A stretch of 64,000 nucleotides of DNA from Scenedesmus sp. ARA3. Lineage: Eukaryota > Chlorophyta > Chlorophyceae > Sphaeropleales > Scenedesmaceae. The stretch is taken from contig RWJK01001503.1 in assembly GCA_004335835.1 (NCBI GenBank), positions 86,094 through 150,093 of the forward strand, written 5' to 3'. The position numbers were made by a program, and so were the translations under genes. Below are positions 39,828 to 51,505 of the stretch, in pieces; the stretch's first letter is position 1, and every line of letters begins with the position of its first letter. A model generated the notes under the pieces. That model did not search any database. It saw nothing but the letters and a program-made list of their open reading frames with translations, and was not told where the DNA came from.

Positions 39828-42800
39828 TCACATGTAGCCGTGGTGGTGTCCGTGGCCGCCGTGGTGTCCGTTCTCGTCCAGCTCATCGTCGTGGCCATCG
39901 CTGGCGTAGCTCATGCGCGGCTTGTTCTGGGAGAGCTTCTCGCTAATCATGGCAGCCGCCAGCTGGATGGCTGCGTAGGAGCCGCTGATGGCAACCTCAC
40001 GCTCGTGTGTGAGCGGGTCCATCTTGTTGCGGTCGCTGATCTTGATGGTCACCTTGGCGTTCTGCGCGCAGCAGCGTTTACATAGTTACACAACAGGTCA
40101 GTACCACAAGGTGGTGATATGGGGGCAGGACGAGCATGTGCTCGTGCGTGAGCTGGTCCATCTTGTTGCGGCGCTGATCTTGATGGTCACCTTGGCGTTC
40201 TGCAGCCAGCACGACGGCGCAACAGGTGGTATGTTGGCATATCAGCACAAGCACACGCATAACAGCACACAAATCCCAAGCCAACGCCCACCTGCAGTAT
40301 CTGCGCCAGCGTCTGCGCTCTTGTGCTTGGCATAGCCCCGCTCTACCCCCGCACACGCGACAGCCCCCCTCAACCAACGCCCACCGGCTACGTATGCGTC
40401 ACTGATTGCCCATTCTTGCCCAGCACTGCGACAGCACACAAACAGTAGAAAGGCCCACCTGCTGTATCTGTGTCAGCGTCTGCCCCCTTCTTGCCCAGCA
40501 CCCACTCTGATAACATAGATACAACGCCAACCAAAGCGCACAGCGCACCTGCTGTATCTGCGTCAGCGTCTATCGCTTCTTGCCCAGCACTGCGCCAACA
40601 CAGGCACAGAGCAGCACACAAAGCAGCACAAACAACCCTAGTTGAAGCCCACCTGCTGTATCTGCGTTGGCGGCTGCCCCTTCTTGCCCAGCACTGCGAC
40701 AGCACACACAAACAGTAGAAAGGCCCACCTGCTGTATCTGTGTCAGCGTCTGCCCTTTCTTGCCCAGCACCGCCCCAACAGCACACACAGCAGCACACAC
40801 AACCGGCCGATCTGCGGACTGCTTCGCTGAAATGCTTTGTGAACATGCTTGCAAACAAACTGCATTTCTGCTGTCAACAACCCGACCCAAGGCGCACCTG
40901 CTGTATCTGCGTCAGCGTCTGCCCCTTCTTGCCCAGCACCGCGCCCACGTCCTCGTCCTGCAGCGCCATCAGCAGCGTGGCCTTGGCCCCCGCCAGCACG
41001 CTGCGCGCGGTGCTGGTGCGCACCGCGGGGATAAGGCCCTGCGTGTTGGCCAGCTGCAGGGTGAGGTCCATGTAGCTGCCAAACTTGTCGTCAGCAGACA
41101 GCTGCAAGGTAAGAGATAGAAGACAGCAGCAGCAGGCAGCAGCAGTGGGGTCAGCAGCAGCAGTGTGGTCAGCTGCAGGGTGAGGTCCATGTAGCTGCCA
41201 AACTTGTCGTCAGCGGAGAGCTGCAGGGGCAGCAGGAAAAGCAGCAGCGGCAGCAGCAGCGGGGTCAGGTGCAGGGTCAAGTCCATGTACTGCCAAACAC
41301 ATCAACGTTGGGCAGCTGCGGCACAGCAACAGTAGCACAAGGCGTCGAATGTACGAGCAGCTTCAACAGTAGGGCAAGCTGCAACCATAGTGCGCGCAGC
41401 CCTCTCCTTTTGGACGACATCGGCATAGCATACAGCACGGCACCTGCTGCCAAAAACATCACCCTGCACCAGCCTCAAGTTGAGCTGCCTGCTCATCATG
41501 AGCGCCACCGCAGGCAGCACTATGTTTCACAAGAAGCGTACAGCACAATGTGCGCTGCTGGACCACCAAGCGCACCTGACACACGTTACACATTAAACAC
41601 TGCATGCTCCCAACTTATTCGGCATGAGCGCTGCAAACAACAGCACCAAATCGGTTCAGTACACGCCGCCCACCGTGTTGAGGATGAGCGCCACTGCGCG
41701 CAGCACCTTGTCCCGGCCGCCGCTGACGCTGATCAAGCGCTCGCTGTCGCTGGGCGTGAGCTCGCTCAGCGGCTGCACGCGGATGACTGCGCCGCTGTCT
41801 GCCATGAAGTCGCGAATGGTGGCGCCCTTCTGGCCGATGACCGCGCCGCACAGCTTGCGGGACACCGCCATCTTCACCTGCGCGTGCTGCAGACGAGCAA
41901 AGAAATGGGGCAAGTGTGCGAGAGGGTGGGTTGAGTAGGTGTTTGTGTGGTGTTGCGTGCGGTGCAACCTGCTGCAGGAGGTTAGGGAGGCCGTTTGAGA
42001 AGTGTTGGGTTTTATAATGCGAGGGTGGGTAGCATGCAGCCGCTGTCTGCCATGAAGTCGCGGATGGTGCGCCCTTCTGGCCGATGACTGCGCCGCACAG
42101 CTTGCGCGACACTGCCATCTTCACCTGCGCGTACTGCAAAAGAGCAAAGAATTGCGGCAGCAAGGCGGCAATGGCGAAGAGGGTGGCCTAAGGTTTCATG
42201 TAACAATGTGTGCTGCACATGATGAATTGCGGCAAGGCAAAGAACGGCACAGAAAGGGTGAGGCACGGGGAGCTGCTGCCGCTGCTGTTGTTACACAGCC
42301 CACAGGACGCACCATGCAAGTTGCACATCTGTACTCTGTCACCACATTTTGCTTGCTTAGTGCTACCATCGTTGTTGCTGCTGTTGCCGCTGCGTCGCAT
42401 TTGCTGCTAGCACATCCAGCCCAGTGCTGCTGTGGCTACGCTGCTCACCGCATCCTCCCTGGGCTTGCCAGCTGCCCTGCCCATGGCCATGACAGGCTCC
42501 TTGGGCAGCTTCTCCAGCATGAGGAACACGGAGGTCAGCACCGAGTGCAGCGTACCGGACAGCAGCAGCACACGCTCAGACGTGCCTGCAGGACAGCAGC
42601 AACAGCAGAAGCAGCAGCGTAAGGTTTATGCACGCCCTGATCAGTTCTGAGCGGACAGAAAATGAGACAGATACACAGAGTAGCTTTTATTGGTGTATAC
42701 TCGTAATATAGCTGTGAACTAGGCTGCTGACAGGGAGGACGACAAGCAAACTTGCCTGGGTAGAACTCGCCCGCACGGGACAGCTGCACACGTGCGCCCG

Positions 42801-43149
42801 AGTTCTTCTGAATCTGCTCGATGGTTTGGCCTCCCTGCATTCACCACGGATCGCAGCAACGATGAGTGCCTGGGACCCGAGGCCCCAGCAACGGCAGTCA
42901 CGGACATGTGCTTTGCCTCACCTTGCCGATCACGGAGCCTGCAGCTGCGTTGCTGATCAGCAGCTTAGCAATGACTGGCTGACCTCCCGAAGGCGTGTCA
43001 GCGGCAACTCCGGGCAGGTTGTCGCAGGCAGTGCTGGCTGGGGCCTCCTCGTCGCCCAGCTCGCCACCCTCGTGCTCCACCTCAGGCACATCATCCTCTA
43101 CATCGTGCTCGACTTCGGGCACCTCCACTGCCTGCTCGGTGTCAGCCAT
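39828..43149 (-). CDS. three-KH-domain RNA-binding protein (PCBP/hnRNP K-like)
   Basis: Six exons: 43149-42922, 42834-42756, 42585-42449, 41886-41674, 41101-40898, 40061-39828; 1095 nt, 364 aa, all phases consistent. An acidic N-terminus (EVPEVEHDVEDD) precedes KH1 with GKGG at residues 75-78, KH2 with GQKG at 166-169 and KH3 with GKKG at 276-279. The tail is Asp/His/Gly-rich (HHGGHGHHHGYM). This triple-KH layout with VIGKxG loops matches poly(C)-binding/hnRNP K proteins and plant PEPPER/FLK relatives, which bind C- or U-rich single-stranded RNA in splicing, stability or translation. Intron 2 uses a GC donor (CCAG|GCAAGT), required by phase. The gene is divergent from APC8. Introns contain echoes of exons 4-6. 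Confidence 0.93.
40133..40203 (-). repeat. acceptor-side echo of KH exon 6
   Basis: A copy of the exon's first 65-70 nt (NAKVTIKIS..NKMDQLTHEH) with its acceptor, 140 bp upstream of the intact exon (40061). It has lost bases relative to the exon, so its frame is broken. Confidence 0.9.
40279..40785 (-). repeat. donor-side echoes of KH exon 5, 5 copies
   Basis: Five copies of the exon end (VLGKKGQTLTQIQQ) plus GTGGGC/GTGCGC donors near 40290, 40456, 40547, 40651 and 40728, all downstream of the intact donor at 40897. Each carries the KH3 GxxG loop region and stops there. Confidence 0.92.
41163..41290 (-). repeat. acceptor-side echoes of KH exon 5, 2 copies
   Basis: One copy of about 55 nt at 41167-41221 (LSADDKFGSYMDLTLQL) and a shorter one at 41268-41290 (MDLTLHL), upstream of exon 41101-40898 and separated by CAG-rich sequence. 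Confidence 0.9.
42037..42135 (-). repeat. acceptor-side echo of KH exon 4
   Basis: About 95 nt of the exon start (YAQVKMAVSRKLCGAVIGQ) with an acceptor, 245 bp upstream of the intact exon 41886-41674. One base is missing at the GQKG/ATIR join, so the copy is frame-shifted. Confidence 0.9.
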
Positions 43150-43792
43150 GCTGATGCGTGATGCGGAGACAAGTGAACACAGCGAGTGATGGGGAAGCGG
43201 AGTGGGGCTAGCTCAATGACGCGTGAGGGGCGTGCAAAAGGGGAAACCGTGTGAGGAGGTCGCTGGGTGTGTCGGAGCTGTATGCTCGGGATGCAGGGGC
43301 AGTGTCACAGTGCATAACAGACAGGGTGCAACTGAACAGAAACCAATTCCCTGGTTGCTTTCAAAGCTTTCTGTCGAATGCAACACAAACATTTCAATGC
43401 TCTATGCGTGTGAGACCCTCCTGCATGCTGATCATCTGCCTGTTTGAAGAGTATGCCTAGCTCGCCCTCAGGGCAGTGCCTGACAGTGTGATGTTGAACT
43501 GACAGCAATCCTTTCAAAAATAAGCCTCTTTCTCAGATAAACACATACATCAATGGAAACATCATGTTTGAGTGATTCAAGCTAGCATCAGCCTGATCAG
43601 TCACGCAGCTTCTGCCGCAAGCAGCAGCAGCTGACTTTAGCAGGCTGCTGCTGCAATTCAAACACACCCTGCGACAGCACACTCTCCTGCAAGCCCTGAT
43701 CAGCTGAAAACGCCACCACTGTAACTCCAGCAGCACTGCCACCCTGGGAATTGGAGTCCTACGTCAAATCATCATAGATACAGCAGCAGCAG
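43150..43792. promoter_or_regulatory. divergent promoter region between KH and APC8 genes
   Basis: 643 bp separate the ATG codons of the KH gene (-) and APC8 (+), so both promoters must lie here. No TATA box or obvious paired motif was recognised; short CAG tracts are at 43621-43632 and 43781-43790. Confidence 0.6.
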
Positions 43793-45049
43793 ATGGCAGA
43801 GCTGGACGCAGTGTCTCTGTACGTGGAGCTCTCCGCTGCCATCGGCGAGCAGCAGTCCCGCTGCCTGCAGCAGTCGGTCAAATGGGCAGCAGAGCAGCTG
43901 GTGGGACTGCCTGAGGCAGCCTTTGAGGCGGGGGCGCAGCAGGCAGCGGAGGCAAGAGCCCGCAGCTGGCAGCCGGAGCACCCTCGGCTAGTGCAGGGCC
44001 GCTCATACTTTGACCTCAAGGTGATAATCACAGCATGGGTTTGTTTATTGATATGTGGCTGCGCGTGCTTTGGTTGTTTCATGATGATGTGTTGTAATAG
44101 CAGGGGGTAAGTACTGCATGTGCGGTGCGAGCTGTTCTGTGCTGTGCTGTTCTGTGCTGTGCTGTGCTGTGCGAATCCTTTGAAATGCACGCCATGCTGT
44201 GTCGATTCATCCTTGTCGGCAGCTGCAGCAACCATCGGCAGCAACCCTCGGCAGCTGGAGCAACCCTTTCGCCATCCTGTGCTCAAGTGTGATGTGCTGG
44301 TTGCTGCACTGCCCCTGCTGCACCACCCCTGCAGGAATACCTGCGTGCAGCACATGTGCTGGCAGGCATAGACACGCCAGTAGCTGTGTTTCTGCGCTGC
44401 TATGCCCTGTACCTGGCTGGAGAGAAGCGCAAAGAGTGAGCAGGCAGCCAAGCCAGCTTCACTCCCTTGCAAAGTTACAGCTCACTATGCCAGCGCAACA
44501 CACAGCAAGCTGCAGTTGGTGCAGCTGCGCCTCTCGTGTGAGCAGCATTGCATGTTCAGCAGCATTGCATGTAGGGCAGCAGTGTGCGGCTGGCCCCATC
44601 ACCAATACTGAAAGCAATATGGCCTGGTTGTACGTGTTGCATCAGCAGCTGTTGAGCACCGCACATGCACAAATGTTGCAATGTTTTATGCTAGTCTTTG
44701 CTTGTCTTACACGTTGCCATGCCTGTGCATCTGCATGTGCTGCAGGGAGCAGCGTGTGGAGGCGTCTGGGCCGCTGGGGTCCGCAGTGACAGCAAACCCT
44801 CACCTAGATCAGGTGAGCGGCAGCAGCGGCAGCAGCAGCAGCGGAAGCAGCAGCAGGAGGAGGCAGCAACAGGAAATACTAAACCATCAGTCAGTGTAGC
44901 GATTTCGCACCAAACAGCAACAGCATGCTAGGAACAGGAAAGTTACTAGCCATTGCTGTTCACCAGGATGTACAGCAGCAGCGGCTGGGGGCAACACCCA
45001 CAGCATGACCAGCAGCAGCATGGTATCAAGCAGCAAGTAGCTTCAGTTT

Positions 45050-45143
<94 letters not shown>

Positions 45144-48100
45144 GGCCTCCTGCAGGTGTCAGCTGAGCTGGAGGCTGCCACTGCTGCTGGGCTGCTGGCG
45201 GGTGACGGCTACGCACTCTACCTGCAGGCGCTGCTGGCGATAGAGCAGTGAGCAAAACTGCTGTGTGGTGTAGCTGGTGCGTGTTGCTACTGTGTGTGGT
45301 GTTGTGCCTGCAGGCATTGCTGGCATTAGAGCAGTGAGCCGTTGTTAATCATCGGGTTGATGATGTTGTTAGTGTCATAGCAATGCACAGCGGTGAGCTG
45401 ATGGCACTGCAGCCCTCGGGTCAAGTATTTTGGCATTGAAAGCAAGAGTCAGGCACCAGCGTGTTGAGTGGGAGCACCGCCCATTTGCACACGGCTACAA
45501 TCTGCTTGCTACTGCTGCTGCCGCTGCTGCAGGGACCACAAGCCCTGGGCGAGGCAGCTGCTGGTGCAGAGCCTCAACGCATGCCCCTGCCACTGGGGCG
45601 CATGGCAGGTGAACACAACAAAAACAGCATCGTCATCACCAGCAGCAGCATGAGCCGGAGCAGCTGAAGCACCGCTGGGGCACCGCTGTGCTATCTCAGC
45701 TGCATGAGCACTTGTTGCAGGGAATGGCGAATTCATGTTGAACACAAGATCCTGCCGGTCTGGCTAGCATGCACATGGCCAGCCCAGCAACGCCGCCAGC
45801 AGTCTGTATTGAAGTCACCATATGTCTTGACTGTTAACCACAAGATTGTTGTCACATTGTCACATTTGACACAGGCGCTGACAGGGCTGTGTGAGGACCT
45901 GGAGGATGTGTCCCGCCTGGCGCTGCCCGGCCACTGGGCGCGCCACTTCTTCCTGGCGGCGCTGTGCCTGGAGCTGCAGCATAACGCGGAGGCACTGAGC
46001 AGGCTGCAGGTCATCAACCAGGTGGGTTATGTGTGGCTTGCTGTGTCTGGTGTGCTTGATCAACCTCTGGTTGTGTGCAAGCAGGGAGCTGCAGCACAAC
46101 GCTGAGGCACTGAGCAGGCTGCAGTCCATCAACCAGGTGGGCAAAGGGTTGTGTGGTCTGTGCTTGCTTGTGGCACGCGCCACTTCTTCCTGGCGGCGCT
46201 GTGCCTGGAGCTGCAGCACAACCTGAGGCGCTCAGCAGGCTGCAGGTCATCAACCAGGTAAGCATAAAGGCTGTGCGGTCTTTGCACGTTGCTGTGAACT
46301 TGCTGCGCTGTGCCTGGCGCTGCAGCACAATGCAGAGGCACTGAGCAGGCTGGAGGTCGTCAACCAGGTGGGTTATGTGTGGCATGCTGTGTTTTGTGCG
46401 CTTGATGAACCTCTGGTTGTGTGCAAGCAGGGGGCTGCAGCACATTGGGGAGGCAATGAGCAGGCAGGTCATCAACCAGGTACACCAGGAACAGGTTGAC
46501 ACACTTCAACCCTGGCTGCATGCCGCACTGGCGCAGTTCAACCTGCTGTGCTGTTCATTGACAGCTGTATGTGGTTGTCCTTTTGCTGCCTGCAGCTCGT
46601 CCCTGGCAGCGACTGGGTGGCCGCCAATGCAGCTCTGGCGCACTGAACATATGCAGCTCTGTCTACGGCTAACATCCTGCTGCTGTCCTCGATCTTTTGC
46701 AGCTCTTCCCTGGCAGCGACTGGGTGGCTGCCAATGCCGCGCTGGCGCACTACAACATGTGCAACCTTGCTGACAGCTGCTGTATGTGTGTCTCATCTGT
46801 CCTGCATCAACACGCTTTTCTGCCCTGCAGCTGTTCCCTGGCAGCGACTGGGTTGCTGCCAACGCTGCGCTGGCGCACTACAACATGCGCAACCTGGCTG
46901 ACAGCTGCTGTATGTGTGTATCATCTGCCCTGTGCTGCATCAACACACTTTTCTGCCCTGCAGCTCTTCCCTGGCAGCGATTGGGTGGCCGCCAATGCTG
47001 CGCTGGCGCACTACAACATACACAGTTCTCTCAACAGCTAACACTGTGCTACTGTGTGCATTGTCGAACCTCGATCTCTCGCAGCTGTTCCCTGGCAGCG
47101 ACTGGGTTGCCGCAAATGCCGCCCTGGCGCACTACAACATACGCAGCTCTGTCTCCTGCTAACATCCTGCTGCTGTCCTCAATCTTTTGCAGCTCTTCCC
47201 TGGCAGCGACTGGGTTGCTGCCAACGCCGCGCTGGCGCACTACAACATGCGCAACTTTGACGAGGCGCAGGCGCTGTACGAGGACCTGCTGGCACGGGAC
47301 CCTGCACGCTTGGCGGTGAGTGCCTGTTGTTTGCGATTTTTTGGTGCTTAGCTGCTGTTTCAATGCCACTGCAACAGCCGGTGGTGATGATGTGGCATAG
47401 GCGCAGCAGCTCCTGGTGCCTCAATGCGAGTTCAATGCGAATCAATTCCTGGCACACAGCGCAGGGCATGGACACCCACAGCAACATCCTGTTTGACATC
47501 AACTGAACCTGCAACGACACGTTTTGATATGCTTTGTGTTGCACCACCACTGTGCAGGGCATGGACACCTACAGCAACATCCTGTTTGTCAAGGAGGCGT
47601 TTGCGCCGCTGAGCCACCTGGCGCACCGCCTGGCGGGCAGCGACAAGTACACGCCCGAGGCCTGCTGCGTGATTGGCAACTACTACAGCCTCAAGGTAGG
47701 CACTGGCACAGGCTGTAGCTTGGTATTCTGGTAGCTTTGTTGCTCTTTGGCTCTGTGGCTGTGGATTCTGTATGAGAACTTGCCTGTCAGGTTGGCAACT
47801 ACTACAGCCTGGGCAGTTTGGTGATATAACCTTTGCCTGTGTTCCAAGGAGGAAGGCAGTGCGGGCTTTGTGTAGGTTACATGCACGTCAGTCTGGCAAC
47901 TGATACTACAAGCTTCAGAGGGGTGGTTTTGCGGTTATGATGATCTGTCTATTTGATCGCCAGTCGATCTAGCGTCTGCTACATTTGGTAATACTTGGAA
48001 GGCCTGAACCCCAACCTCGAGCTTTAAGCGGCCCCTCAACAACCCTAACCCGCGCGCCATCAGCAGGGCCAGCACGAGCGGGCAGTGAAATACTTCAGGC

Positions 48101-51054
48101 GCGCGCTGTGGCTGAGCCACAGCCTTGTGCGCTTGCTGACAAAGACATTAGAGCTTGATCCAACATTAAAACTTTATACACTTGCAGGGCCAGCACGAGC
48201 GGGCAGTGAAGTATTTCAGGCGCGCGCTGTGGCTGAGCCACAGCCTTGTGCGCTTGCTGACAAAGACATTAGAGCTTGATCCAACATTGAAACTTTACAC
48301 ACTTGCAGGGCCAGCACGAGCGGGCAGTGAAGTACTTCAGGCGCGCGCTGTGGCTGAGCCACAGCCTTGTGCGCTTGCTGACAAAGACATCAGAGCTTGC
48401 TCCAACATTATAACTTTACACACTTGCAGGGCCAGCACGAGCGGGCAGTGAAGTACTTCAGGCTCGCGCTGTGGCTGAGCCACAGCCTTGTGCGCTTGCT
48501 GACACAGACATTAGAGCTTGCTCCAACATTGAAACTTTACACACTTGCAGGGCCAGCACAAGCGGGCAGTGGAGTACTTCAGGCGCGCGCTGTGGCTGAG
48601 CCACAGCCTTGTGCGCTTGCTGACAAAGACAGTAGAGCTTGATCCAACATTAAAACTTTACACACTTGCAGGGCCAGCATGAGCGGGCAGTGGAGTACTT
48701 CAGGCGTGCGCTGCGGCTGAGCCGCACCTACCTGTCCGCGTGGACGCTGATGGGCCACGAGTACGTGGAGATGAAGAACGCACCCGCAGCCATCGGTGAG
48801 CTGCTGTACATGGCTGCACTACTGTGCTAATGTACTGTTGATGTGATTTGGGCTGCTTTCTCCCAGATTTTCATGCGGAGGCCTATCGGTTGGAACGCTT
48901 GAGTCTAGACAGCTACCAACGTGAAAGCTGAAAGCATGTGGTGCTTGCACATGCCCTTTGGGACATCCTCGGGTGCAGGGCTAACAGTCTCCCACCCTTG
49001 CCGCATGCCGCTTGTGTGCAGATGCATACCGCTCCGCTGTTGCGCTCAACCCGCGCGACTACCGCGCGTGGTACGGCCTTGGCCAGACCTACGAGCTGCT
49101 CAGCATGCCCTTCTACGCGCTGCACTACTACAGGTAGGCATCCACTTCTTCATTAGAACGTTTGTTACATGCGTTATTTGCGGACAAATGGCGCTGCTGC
49201 GGCCTCTAAACCTGCGCATGTGGAGCGTGCTGGCCACTGCTGCTAGGAGGGCCTGGCGTCCTTTGTCGATGCCTTCACTGCGTCTCAGCTGTTCTCCACT
49301 GCCCTTCCTCCTCCCTGCCTGCAGGCGTGCTGCACTGCTGCGCCCCAGCGATCCCAGGATGTGGGGTGCGTTGGGTCACTGCTATGAGAGCTAAGGGCTG
49401 TCACCTCAAACCCTAACGCCTGCACTGTGTCTGAAACTGCCGCTGTCCCTCCGTACAGGCGTGCCGCACTGCTGAGGCCTTCAGACCCACGCATGTGGTG
49501 CGCGCTGGGCCACCGCTACGAGAGCGATGGGCCTGACAGCCCTACACCGTGACACCTGCACTGACACGAAATCCTCTGCTTCTTAATATCTTTCCTCCTG
49601 CAGGCGTGCTGCGCTGCTGCGCCCTTGTGACCCAAGGATGTGCTGCGCCCTGGGCCACTGCTATGAGAGCGAGCGGCTGTCACCCCAAATCCTAACACCT
49701 GCACTGTGGCTGAAACTGTCGCTGCCCCTTTGCAGGCGTGCTGCACTGCTGAGGCCGTCAGACCCACGCATGTGGTGTGCGCTGGGCCACTGCTATGAGA
49801 GCGAGGGGCTGGGCCTGCCAGGCCTGGCGGTGCGCTGCTACAGGAGGGCTGTAGCACATGGCGATCGAGAAGGCATCGGGCTCGCAAAGTTGGTGAGCGA
49901 GGCTGTTTTGCTTTTGCTGCCCAGTCATTGGAACTCTGCCAGTGGAACATTGGTGGCAGTGGCGCGTGGCGACCATGACTCACGGCAGCACCGTATTGCT
50001 TGGTGCTCATAAAACAGCACAGCAAGGTACCGCTGCTGCTGCTGCAATGCAATGCAATGCAATGCATTGCAATGCAGGCGAAGCTGCACGAGGCGCAGGG
50101 CGAGCGCTCCACTGCTGCACACTACTGCGTGCTCAACCTTGGCAACATCATGCTGCTGCTGCTGCTGCTGTGCAGGCGAAGCTGCATGAGGCGCAGGGGG
50201 AGCGGGCCACTGCCGCGCACTACTACGCGCTCAACCTGGCGCGGCTGGATGCTGAGCGGGTGCAGGGCGGGGACGTGACGGAGGCGCTGCTTTTCCTGGC
50301 AGAGTATGCAAAGGTGGGATCAAAAAAAGCGGTGCAGTTCGGAATGAAGTATAGAATAGCAGGGTGTTCCTGGCAAGTTGCACAGGATGTATGAACAGGA
50401 ATATGAACATGCACAGGAAATTGGGGCGCAGCCGGCGCGCTCCGTGGCCTTCACTACGGTCATGCAATTGTTCCTTCCTTTGTGTTGACATGTTGGAGGC
50501 GCTGCTGTTCCTGGTAGAATACGCAAAAGTGTGAACCATGGCATGGGAGTAGGAATATGACTAAACTGCGGTGTTGGTCCTTTTCACCGGGCACGTTTTG
50601 GTGATGTGACGGAACCGCTGCTGTCCTGGCGCAGTACGCAAAGGTCGGAAAACAATGATCAATGAACAGGAGTTGGTAGATGGCTATGGTGTCGGTCAGG
50701 ACTTCGAAGATTGACATGGTGTCATTCTCTGTTACAGTGACGTGAAGGATCCGCTGCTGATCTTGCAGGTTATCCAAAGTGCGGCAATTGCTGCGTTGAG
50801 GTTGGGCACAGATGCATTGTGTGTGACTGCCAGGATGTAGGCGAGCCTGCAGTGGCGGCTGCCTGCTGCTGTCGAGTGTGGTTTGTTTGTTGGCATCAAG
50901 CCACAACCATCTCTCAGCTGCTGCTGCTGCTGCTGCAGCTGCTGCTGCAGGACATGGGCATGTTGGCAGAGGCTGAGGCCTACTGCCAGCGCCTGATGGA
51001 TGTGGGGGGCCCAGCCAACATGTTGCCGCTGCTGCTGCTGTTGCTGGCTGCTGC

Positions 51055-51087
<33 letters not shown>

Positions 51088-51158
51088 AGGACATGGGCAT
51101 GCTGGCAGAGGCTGAGGCCTACTGCCAGCTCCTGATGGACGTGGGTGGCCCAGCCGAC

Positions 51159-51189
<31 letters not shown>

Positions 51190-51473
51190 AGGACATGGGC
51201 ATGCTGGCAGAGGCTGAGGCGTACTGCCAGCGCCTCATGGACGTGGGGGGCCCAGCCAACATGCGAGCCAAGGCCATCCTGCGGGAGCTGCGCAGCAGCC
51301 GCAGCAGCGCAGCAGCAGCAGCAGCAGCAGCAGCGCAGGCGGCTGGCCTGGTGGCAGCAGCAGCAGCAGGGACTGGCGACAGCGGCAGGGGCAGGGCGGT
51401 GCTGGGGGCTCGGAGGGTGCTAGGGGAGGCCACTGGCAGCAGCTCGTGGCTATCTCAAGCTGGTGCGGCACCC

Positions 51474-51505
<32 letters not shown>

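Noticed and set aside
48067..48671. CRISPR-like regular repeat array
   Set aside because: A 121-bp unit without alternating unique spacers, inside an intron of a eukaryotic gene; it is an exon-edge echo array.
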